DNA of 64,000 nucleotides from Silanimonas sp. (GTDB taxonomy: Bacteria > Pseudomonadota > Gammaproteobacteria > Xanthomonadales > Xanthomonadaceae): NCBI GenBank assembly GCA_026005095.1, contig BPKK01000002.1, positions 1-64,000 of the forward strand. The letters are read 5' to 3'. Within the stretch, counting starts at the first letter, position 1; every line of letters begins with the position of its first letter. Below the pieces are notes generated by a model that did not search any database, was not told the origin of the DNA, and saw nothing but the letters and a program-made list of their open reading frames with translations. This document shows positions 57,598 to 64,000 of this stretch, piece after piece. A program made the translations under genes and the position numbers.

Positions 57598-60248
57598 GCG
57601 CGACCGACGCCGAATGGCAGGCGGCACTGGCCGTCGTCGAGGCCCTGCTGGACCTCGCACCCGAGGCCCGTGAGGCGCATCTGGCCGGGCTCGACCTGCC
57701 CGAGGGCGTGCGGGCGCGCGTGCTGCGGATGCTAGCGGCCGATGGCGAAGCCAGCCCGCTGGATGCCCCGTTGCACCTCGGCGACGGCCTGCGGCCGCCC
57801 GAGGCCGGCACGGTGCTCGGCCGCTGGCGGCTGGTCGCGCCCATCGGCCGCGGCGGCATGTCCACCGTCTGGCGTGCGCAATCGACGGTCGAGCCGACGA
57901 CGCAACACGCCGCGCTCAAGGTGATGGACGCGGGCGCGGTCGACGCCGCCGCGCTGCGCCGCTTCGAGCGCGAGCTGGAGATCCTCGCGCGGCTCAAGCA
58001 TCCCGGCGTCGCCGCCCTGCTCGACGCCGGCCGCAGCGAAGCCGGCCTGCCCTGGTTCGCGATGGGCCTCGTGGATGGCGCCCCGATCGATGTCTGGTGC
58101 GGCGAACGAAACCCGACGCTGGCTGCGCGGATCGACTTGCTGATGCAGGCCTGCGAGGCCGTCGCCCACGCCCATCGCCACCTCGTCGTGCATCGCGACA
58201 TCAAGCCCGGCAACGTGCTGGTGGACGCCGAAAGCCGCGTGGTGCTGGTGGATTTCGGCATCTCCCGCCTGCTTGAGGAAACCCGCGAAGCCTCCACCGG
58301 CACCTACGCCTTCACCCCGCGCTTCGCCGCTCCCGAGCAGCGCAGCGGCGGCGCCATCAGTACCGCCACCGACGTCTGGGGCTTGGGCGCCTTGGCCCAC
58401 CTGCTGCTGGCCGGCGAGCCGCCGAACCTCCCCGAAGGCGCCGAAGCGGTCGCGCCGCCGGCGTCCCTGCCCGCCGACCTGCGCGCCATCCTGCGCCGCG
58501 CCCTGCAGCGCGACCCGAAGGCGCGTTATTCCAGCGTCGATGCGTTGGCCGACGACTTGCGTGCTTTCCTCGAGGGCCGCCCGGTGCGCGCCCGCGAGGG
58601 CGGTGCGCTCTACCGGCTGGGCCGCACCCTGCGCCGGCATCCGGCAGCGGCCGGGCTCACCGTCGCCCTTGCCGCGAGCCTCGTGCTCGGCGTCGTCGCC
58701 AGCCAGCTGCAGTCGCGTCGCGCCGAGGCCGAGGCCGAACGCGCGCGAGTGGCGCAGCAGGCGGCGGAGGCCGCCCGCGAACAGGCCGAGAGGGAAGCAG
58801 AGCGGGCGCAGATGATGCATCGCTTCACCCTCGGCCTCTTCGAAGCGTCCATCCCGGGATACGCACCCGACGAATTGCCCACCACCCGCCAACTGCTCGA
58901 CCGCGGCATCGAGCGCGCCCGCGACCCCGCGAGCGGTTCGGAAGTACTCCGGGCCGATATGCTGCTAGCGATCGCGGAAATCCTGTCGGCGCGACTCCAG
59001 TTCCAGGAAAGCCAAGCCCTGCTGGACGAAGCCAAGACGCTGGCCGGTGGACCCTCGAAGGCCCCGAAGGCGCTCTGGGCACGGGCACTCCAACAGCAGG
59101 CCGACCTGCACCGGCGCCAGCGGCAGGACGATCAAACCGCCGAAGCCTTGGCGGCCGGGATCGCGTGGCTTGCGACGAATCACCCCACCGCCATCGAGCG
59201 GCTCGAGATGCAGCGTGAGTTGGGGCGTCTGGCGATGTACCGGGAGGATCTTGTCGAAGCCGAAAAGCAGATGCTCGATCTGCGGAAACGCATCGCGGGG
59301 CGCGGCGGCCTGGGCAGCCTGCCCATGCGGCTGGCGGGCGACATCGCGAGTCTTCGCGGCATGCAGGGCCGGATGGCGGAAGCCCTCGAAGCACAGCACG
59401 CCGTGTTGGCGATGAAGCTCGCCGATCCAACGACCTCAAGCGCCTCGATCGCCACGACCCTCTTCAACCTCGGCAGTGCCAACGAGTCGCTCGGCAATAT
59501 CGCGACGGCGCGACGGCACTACGACGAGGTGCTGCAGAGACTGGCGAGCATTGACACCCCGATGCAGCAACGGGCCGCGACTTTCTCGGCGCAAGGGCGC
59601 CTGGCCCACGTGCTCGGCGATCCGGAAGCCGCCCTCGCGAAAGTCCGTGCCTCCGCCGAGGAATGGGCGAAGGCGCTCGGGCTTTCAGGGCCCGACGAAG
59701 ACTTCTTCGAGGCCTACCACCGGGGGCGGATCCTCGCCGACCTCGATCAAACCGAAGAGGCGATCGCCAGCCTGAATACGGCAATCCAGCGCATGCGGGC
59801 TCGACGCGACGCCCCACCGGCGCGGATCACTGAAGTCCTCGTCCGCTTGGCCTCCCTCGCCTGCCGCACTCGGGACGTTCCTCGCGGCGACTCACTGCTT
59901 GCCGAGGCTCGTCAGGCACAAGCCGCCGCACCGGATTGGGCGCTCGCCGAAGCTTCCGCCGAATGTGCACTCGCCCGTGGCGAGCCCGATGCCGCCGTCG
60001 CGCAGCTCGAAGCGGTCACGCGCCGCGGGCCGGAGCGCTCGAACGACCCCGAGTTCGACCTCATGCGCTACGAAGTGCTTTACGCCGAGGCCCTTGCGGC
60101 GGCAGGGCGAAACAGCGATGCGCGACGCGAAGCCACGGCGGTGCGCAACCGGCTCGATGCGCTCGGCGCGCTGCCTCAGCACGTGCTGCGCGCCCGTATC
60201 GCGGCGATCCTGGGCGACGAGCGACAGGGAGCAGACGCGCAGCGCTGA
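57594..60248 (+). CDS. Membrane Ser/Thr protein kinase with TPR-like extracytoplasmic domain
   Basis: 884 residues. An N-terminal helical segment (1-70) precedes a Hanks-type kinase domain (about 78-330): glycine loop IGRGGMSTVW, Lys109 in HAALKVMD, catalytic HRDIKPGNVLVD (His200, Asp202), DFG (220-222) and APEQ. One transmembrane helix (about 351-371) follows, then a coiled coil and about 450 residues of TPR-like helices (RLEMQRELGRLAMYREDLVEAEKQML, ATTLFNLGSANESLGNIATARRHYDEVL), probably periplasmic. It likely senses an envelope signal and phosphorylates the adjoining sigma factor. Base composition of the TPR part is slightly lower in GC than the kinase part. Confidence 0.92.
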   Translation: MSATDAEWQAALAVVEALLDLAPEAREAHLAGLDLPEGVRARVLRMLAADGEASPLDAPLHLGDGLRPPEAGTVLGRWRLVAPIGRGGMSTVWRAQSTVEPTTQHAALKVMDAGAVDAAALRRFERELEILARLKHPGVAALLDAGRSEAGLPWFAMGLVDGAPIDVWCGERNPTLAARIDLLMQACEAVAHAHRHLVVHRDIKPGNVLVDAESRVVLVDFGISRLLEETREASTGTYAFTPRFAAPEQRSGGAISTATDVWGLGALAHLLLAGEPPNLPEGAEAVAPPASLPADLRAILRRALQRDPKARYSSVDALADDLRAFLEGRPVRAREGGALYRLGRTLRRHPAAAGLTVALAASLVLGVVASQLQSRRAEAEAERARVAQQAAEAAREQAEREAERAQMMHRFTLGLFEASIPGYAPDELPTTRQLLDRGIERARDPASGSEVLRADMLLAIAEILSARLQFQESQALLDEAKTLAGGPSKAPKALWARALQQQADLHRRQRQDDQTAEALAAGIAWLATNHPTAIERLEMQRELGRLAMYREDLVEAEKQMLDLRKRIAGRGGLGSLPMRLAGDIASLRGMQGRMAEALEAQHAVLAMKLADPTTSSASIATTLFNLGSANESLGNIATARRHYDEVLQRLASIDTPMQQRAATFSAQGRLAHVLGDPEAALAKVRASAEEWAKALGLSGPDEDFFEAYHRGRILADLDQTEEAIASLNTAIQRMRARRDAPPARITEVLVRLASLACRTRDVPRGDSLLAEARQAQAAAPDWALAEASAECALARGEPDAAVAQLEAVTRRGPERSNDPEFDLMRYEVLYAEALAAAGRNSDARREATAVRNRLDALGALPQHVLRARIAAILGDERQGADAQR

Positions 60249-60278
60249 CGAAGGCTGCCGCGCAGGGTGCCTCTGCCC

Positions 60279-61100
60279 TCAGGCCTGCGGCAACCGGAAG
60301 AACGCCCGCGCCGTCGACGTGGTGCTCGCGGCCGTCACGGCCACGTCCTCGCCGCGGTCGCGAGCCAGTTCCTGCACGATGTGCGGCAGGAAGGCCGGCT
60401 CGTTACGGCGGTCCTTCGGCAGAGGCTTTAGGCTGCGCGGCAGCAAGTAGGGGCAGTCGGTCTCCACCATCAGACGCTCGGCCGGGATGCGCTTCACCAG
60501 CTCGCGCAGGTGCTGGCCGCGGCGCTCGTCGCAAAGCCAGCCGGTGATGCCAATAAAGCAGCCGGCGTCCAGCGACTCCATCAGAGCCCGCTCGTCGCCC
60601 GTGAAGCAGTGCACCACCGCTGGGCCGCACTTCGGCAGGAAGGGCTTGAGGATGGCGAGGAAGTCATCGTGGGCGTCGCGCTGGTGCAGGAATAGCGGCT
60701 TGCCGCACTCAACCGCCAGCTCCAGCTGGCGCTCGAAGGCGCGGCGTTGAACATGTCGCGGCGAAAAGTCACGGAAGTAATCGAGGCCACATTCGCCTAC
60801 CGCCACCACCTCCGGATGCGTCAGCAGCTCGCGCAGTTCGGCAACGGCCTCGTCGGTCACTTCGATGGCGTGGTGCGGGTGCACACCGGCGGTGGCGAAC
60901 AGCCGGCCCGGGTGGGCACGGGCCAGCGCCAGCGCCTCGCACGAGCCCGCGCGCGAGGCGCCGGTGACGACCAACTGCTGCACGTTGGCCTCGCGGGCGC
61001 GCTCCAGCATGGCATCGAAGTCGTGGCGGAAGCTCTCGTGGGTGAGGTTGGCGCCGATATCGACCAGCGCGTGCGGGAAGGTGCAGCGGTAAGGGTTCAT
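60279..61100 (-). CDS. tatD: TatD family deoxyribonuclease
   Basis: 273-residue metal-dependent TIM-barrel nuclease. Visible: DIGANLT at the N-terminus (E. coli TatD also has DIG-N there, unlike the HxH of YcfH-type proteins), GVHPHHA, VAVGECGLDYFRDFS, LFLHQRDAHDDF, VVHCFTGDE and MVETDCPYLLP. TatD degrades DNA with 3'-5' exonuclease activity in oxidative damage repair and apoptosis-like DNA breakdown; no tatABC is nearby. The start is the ATG at 61100. Confidence 0.95.
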   Translation of the reverse strand: MNPYRCTFPHALVDIGANLTHESFRHDFDAMLERAREANVQQLVVTGASRAGSCEALALARAHPGRLFATAGVHPHHAIEVTDEAVAELRELLTHPEVVAVGECGLDYFRDFSPRHVQRRAFERQLELAVECGKPLFLHQRDAHDDFLAILKPFLPKCGPAVVHCFTGDERALMESLDAGCFIGITGWLCDERRGQHLRELVKRIPAERLMVETDCPYLLPRSLKPLPKDRRNEPAFLPHIVQELARDRGEDVAVTAASTTSTARAFFRLPQA

Positions 61101-61149
61101 GGCGGGGCGGGATTCTAACTGCCCCGTCCTGGCACACGGACCATGCGGC

Positions 61150-61551
61150 TCATTCCGCCCCCGGCAGGGAATACTCGAAGCGGTAGAAATGCTCGCCGCC
61201 GGCGATGTCGATGCCCATGCGGCCGGCAAGGCCGACGAGCTCGCCGGTGCCGGAGTCCGGCACTACCTCGAGGAACAGGCGCTTCATGCCGCGCTCCATC
61301 ACCCCGCTGTGCTGCAGCACGAAACTGCCGCAGCGGCCGGCCAGTGTGCCCTCCACGTATTCCAGCGCCACATAGCCCGCCGAGCCTTCCACCGCAGTGC
61401 GCAGCGCCAGCATCTCGCCCCGGCCCACGGCATCGAGCACGCCCTCGTAGCGCTTGTCGAGGCGGAAGCGCGACATCTCGAGCGGCGCTTCGGGATGCGC
61501 CAGGGCCTCGGGCAGCAGGCGGACGTGAAAGGGCCCTTCGATGCGGTTCAT
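61150..61551 (-). CDS. DUF3224 protein
   Basis: 133 residues. Layout of the DUF3224 family, small beta-barrel proteins of unknown function: MSRFRLDKRYEGVLDAVGRGEML, GSAGYVALEYVEGTLAGRCGSFVLQHSGVM and VVPDSGTGELVGLAGRMGIDI. The family has a lipocalin-like allene oxide cyclase-like fold in predictions. Lies between tatD and the NYN gene on the same strand, with 9 nt to the upstream neighbour, so it is probably co-transcribed with it. Confidence 0.88.
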   Translation of the reverse strand: MNRIEGPFHVRLLPEALAHPEAPLEMSRFRLDKRYEGVLDAVGRGEMLALRTAVEGSAGYVALEYVEGTLAGRCGSFVLQHSGVMERGMKRLFLEVVPDSGTGELVGLAGRMGIDIAGGEHFYRFEYSLPGAE

Positions 61552-61560
61552 GGCAGGCGC

Positions 61561-62355
61561 TCAGCCCTTGCACAGCCGGGCATGGATCACCTTGGCCCCC
61601 GTGCCCGGGAGGGCAGACTCCCGCAGCTCGAACTGCCCCGGATAGGCGCGCAGCACATCGCTCAGCTTCTTGTGGCCGAACAGCCGGGGGTCGAAGTCGG
61701 GGCGCAGGGCATTGAGGTAGCTGCCAACGGCAGCGAGGGCGGCCCAGCCATCCTCGGCCTCCACCTCCTCGATGGCCTGGGAGATCAGCTCGACGGCATC
61801 GATCGGGCGCGGCTCGAGGAGCGGGGCCCCCGCAGCAGGCGGCTCGGCGGCCTTCGCCGCCGCCGCGGGGGCCTGGCCTCCGGTGGCTGGAGTCTTCTTC
61901 CCGGCATGGGGGCGCAGCAGGTCGGTGTAGATGAACTTGTCGCAGGCCGCCACGAAGGGTTCGGGCGTCTTTCTTTCGCCGAACCCGTACACCGCCAGCC
62001 CTTCCTCGCGGATCCGCTGCGCCAGCCGGGTGAAATCACTGTCGCTGGAAACGAGGCAGAAGCCATCGAAGCGCCGGGTGTAGAGCAGATCCATGGCGTC
62101 GATGATGAGGGCGCTGTCGGTGGCGTTCTTGCCCCGGGTGTAGGCGAACTGCTGAACCGGCTGGATCGAATGTTCGAGCAGGGCCTGCTTCCATTCGCCA
62201 TGTTGGGGCGAGGTCCAGTTCCCGTAGATGCGCCGGACGCGCGCCGAGCCCAGCTTCCCCACCTCGGCGAGCAGGGGGGCGATCACCGCGGGCTGGGCAT
62301 TGTCGGCATCGATGAGGACCGCAAGACGCGGCGGGGCGGAACTGCTATCGGCCAT
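61561..62355 (-). CDS. NYN-domain protein with C-terminal OST-HTH/LOTUS domain
   Basis: 264 residues. The NYN (PIN-like nuclease) domain is at the N-terminus (about 10-145): acidic residues in AVLIDADNAQP, NATDSALIIDAMDLLYTR and LVSSDSDFTRLAQRIREEG, the expected metal sites. A Pro/Ala linker (150-175) leads to an OST-HTH/LOTUS-like domain (WAALAAVGSYLNALRPDFDPRLFGHKKLSDVL). This architecture is predicted to bind and cut RNA or act in nucleic acid surveillance; the substrate is unknown. Divergent from the serine hydrolase gene. Confidence 0.9.
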   Translation of the reverse strand: MADSSSAPPRLAVLIDADNAQPAVIAPLLAEVGKLGSARVRRIYGNWTSPQHGEWKQALLEHSIQPVQQFAYTRGKNATDSALIIDAMDLLYTRRFDGFCLVSSDSDFTRLAQRIREEGLAVYGFGERKTPEPFVAACDKFIYTDLLRPHAGKKTPATGGQAPAAAAKAAEPPAAGAPLLEPRPIDAVELISQAIEEVEAEDGWAALAAVGSYLNALRPDFDPRLFGHKKLSDVLRAYPGQFELRESALPGTGAKVIHARLCKG

Positions 62356-62496
62356 GCACAGGCTCCTTGATGCGATCGCAGCGGATCTTAGCCGCTCCCG
62401 ATACTCTCCTCTTGCTCTGGAAAAGACGCGGATGGTGCGACGCTTCCTGCACCCTGTGCATCCTTATCCGCGCCAGGCAAGAGCGACGAGGTACCG

Positions 62497-63717
62497 ATGC
62501 GCCCCTCCCTCCTGATGCTGAGCCTCGTCTGCGCCCTTGGGCTCTGCGCCCCATCGCTGGCGTCGGCCCACCGTGTGCCCAAGCCCGACCTCACCGCGGT
62601 CGACCAGCGGATGCAGGCGCTGGTGGCCCAGTACCGGCTGGAGGGCGCTTCGCTCTGGGTGTCGCAGGACGGCACGACGGTGTTCGAACGGCACTACGGC
62701 GCCTATGAGCCCGAAACCCGAGTTCCCATCGCCTCGGCTAGCAAATGGGTCTCCGCCCTGGTGCTGGCGCGACTGGTGGAGAAAGGCCTGCTGCGCTGGG
62801 ACTCCACGGTGGGCGAGCATTGGCCGGACGCCGCCCCCGACAAGCGCGGCATCACCCTGGCGCAACTCTTCTCGCACACCAGCGGACTGCCGGGGGAGGA
62901 GAGCGGCTGCCTCGGCAACCCGCTCAGCACCCTGCAGGCCTGCGCGGCGCAGATCCTCGCCGGGCCGATGGTTGCCGCGCCTGGCACCGCCTTCGCCTAC
63001 GGCGGGCTGTCCATGCAAGTGGCCGGCGCCATGGCGGAGCGGGCCACGGGCCTGCCGTGGGACACGCTGTTCCAGCGCGAACTCGTACAGCCCCTGGGGC
63101 TCGTCGCCACCGACTATGGCTTCACCAGTAGCGCACCGGGCTACCTACCGATGAGCAATCCGCGCATCGCCGGGGGCGTGCGCAGCACCCTTGGCGACTA
63201 CCGCCGGTTGATGGCGATGTGGCAGGCCGATGGCCTGATCGCCGAAGGGCCGGACAAGGGACAGCGATACCTCGCCAGCAGCACCCTCCGCGCCATGCAA
63301 CTGAACCGGGCTGCAGGCACCACGGTGCTGAGCGCTCCGCCCTCGACCGAGCTCTACCCCGGCTGGGGCTACGGCTTCGGTTTCTGGCTGCTCCCCATCG
63401 AACGGGCTGGCGCTCCGATGCTGGAAAGTAGCCCTGGGGCTTTCGGTTTCCAGGGCTGGGTGGACGGTACCGCCGGCATCGCCGCGGTATTCCTGGTCCG
63501 CGATGCGAATCTGCGGATGGCCCCGGAGGTAAAGGCCATCCAGGAGATGCTGCCCGTGCTGCTCGACAGGCCGCGCTGGGCCGGCAACGTGGCGCCCGCC
63601 GTGCCGGCATGCCGGCACGGCGCGGACCGCCAGCCGCCACCCTCATCGGCGGCAGCGCCGCGTCCTCAGGCCGCCACCCCGGCGCCCCCACCACGCCAGC
63701 GCAACCAGGCGAAGTAG
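62497..63717 (+). CDS. Exported serine hydrolase, beta-lactamase/DD-peptidase family
   Basis: 406 residues with a signal peptide (SLVCALGLCAPSLASA|HR). Class C-like serine hydrolase: Ser80-Ala-Ser-Lys83 in PIASASKWVS (SxxK), LFSHTSGLPGE, and the Tyr motif in GTAFAYGGLSMQ (YxG in place of YxN). The C-terminal tail (about 355-406) is Pro/Ala-rich and overlaps the converging RND gene by 52 nt. Could act on peptidoglycan or esters; a true beta-lactamase role is not implied. Start ATG at 62497; no strong RBS. Confidence 0.88.
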   Translation: MRPSLLMLSLVCALGLCAPSLASAHRVPKPDLTAVDQRMQALVAQYRLEGASLWVSQDGTTVFERHYGAYEPETRVPIASASKWVSALVLARLVEKGLLRWDSTVGEHWPDAAPDKRGITLAQLFSHTSGLPGEESGCLGNPLSTLQACAAQILAGPMVAAPGTAFAYGGLSMQVAGAMAERATGLPWDTLFQRELVQPLGLVATDYGFTSSAPGYLPMSNPRIAGGVRSTLGDYRRLMAMWQADGLIAEGPDKGQRYLASSTLRAMQLNRAAGTTVLSAPPSTELYPGWGYGFGFWLLPIERAGAPMLESSPGAFGFQGWVDGTAGIAAVFLVRDANLRMAPEVKAIQEMLPVLLDRPRWAGNVAPAVPACRHGADRQPPPSSAAAPRPQAATPAPPPRQRNQAK

Positions 63718-64000
63718 AGCAGCGGGATCACCACCAGGGTAAGCAAGGTGGAGACGGCGATACCGAAGATCAGGCTGATGGCCAGTCCGTTGAAGATCGG
63801 GTCGTCGAGGATGAACAGCGCCCCCAGCATGGCGGCCAGTGCCGTGAGGCCGATCGGCTGCGCGCGCACCGCGCAGGCCTCGACCACCGCATCGGCGAGA
63901 TCGCGGCCGTTGGCGATCTCGTGATTGATGAAATCCACCAGCAGGATCGAGTTGCGGACGATGATGCCGGCGAGCGCGATCATGCCGATCATGCTGGTGG
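63666..64000 (-). CDS. RND-family efflux transporter, C-terminal end (partial)
   Basis: The last 110 or so residues of an AcrB/HAE1-like or related RND permease; the gene continues beyond the window. Visible: MIGMIALAGIIVRNSILLVDFINHEIA (helix with the conserved GIVV/NAIL-type motif), PIGLTALAAMLGALFIL and GLAISLIFGIAVSTLLTLVVIPLLYF, the last transmembrane helices of such pumps, then a short Gly-rich tail. The 3' end overlaps the serine hydrolase gene by 52 nt. Confidence 0.9.
   Translation of the reverse strand, partial: TSMIGMIALAGIIVRNSILLVDFINHEIANGRDLADAVVEACAVRAQPIGLTALAAMLGALFILDDPIFNGLAISLIFGIAVSTLLTLVVIPLLYFAWLRWRGGGAGVAA

Noticed and set aside
62497-63717. Serine hydrolase as an antibiotic-resistance beta-lactamase
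   Set aside because: SxxK is present but the Tyr motif is YxG and no resistance context is visible; the wider family includes esterases and peptidases.

Overview
The window is 64 kb of very GC-rich chromosomal DNA, coding-dense on both strands, from a gammaproteobacterium that most resembles the Xanthomonadales (Lysobacteraceae-like). The main signs are a complete long-chain olefin locus (oleA, oleB, oleC, oleD) of the Xanthomonas type, HrpB, NADP-type Icd, TatD, MnmG, an incomplete recCBD locus, several c-di-GMP proteins, alanine/proline-rich TonB-like lipoproteins and an ECF sigma factor overlapping a Ser/Thr kinase gene. No rRNA, CRISPR array, insertion sequence or prophage is visible. The only RNA gene seen is a tRNA-Arg(CCG) with an encoded CCA end. 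The genus is inference.

Layout. 0-6.3 kb: small outer-membrane barrel, a minus-strand trio (SDR, exported unknown, trmL), a two-domain M16 peptidase and a DUF4156 lipoprotein. 6.3-11.1 kb: oleABCD, with a terminator-like hairpin between oleA and oleB. 11-20.2 kb: frameshifted rluE, ABC exporter, EAL phosphodiesterase, exported small proteins and an exported methyltransferase, D-2-hydroxyacid dehydrogenase, icd, patatin and a YkgJ-type protein. 21-29.8 kb: recC, recB and recD, broken by at least nine frameshifts. 29.8-37.5 kb: signalling genes (propeller-type diguanylate cyclase, GGDEF-EAL protein, DUF3369/HD-GYP-like response regulator), a barrel gene and the tRNA. 37.5-51.4 kb: mnmG, hrpB, two tandem TonB-like lipoproteins, natAB-type and yadGH-type ABC transporters, an alpha/beta hydrolase, a ferredoxin-NADP reductase and an Ada-like protein. 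51.4-52.5 kb: frameshifted AAA ATPase below an AT-rich leader. 52.7-60.2 kb: a seven-gene plus-strand array. 60.2-64 kb: tatD, DUF3224, NYN-domain, serine hydrolase and the end of an RND pump.

The best candidate for an undescribed system is 52.7-60.2 kb: an OmpA-like protein, three exported proteins I do not recognise, an outer-membrane barrel, an ECF sigma factor without the usual acidic residues in region 2.2, and a membrane Ser/Thr kinase whose gene overlaps the sigma gene. By analogy with kinase-controlled (ECF43-type) sigma factors, the kinase may sense the envelope and phosphorylate the sigma factor, which may control the upstream envelope genes. The second notable feature is the concentration of frameshifts in recCBD, either recent loss of the enzyme or a local assembly fault.
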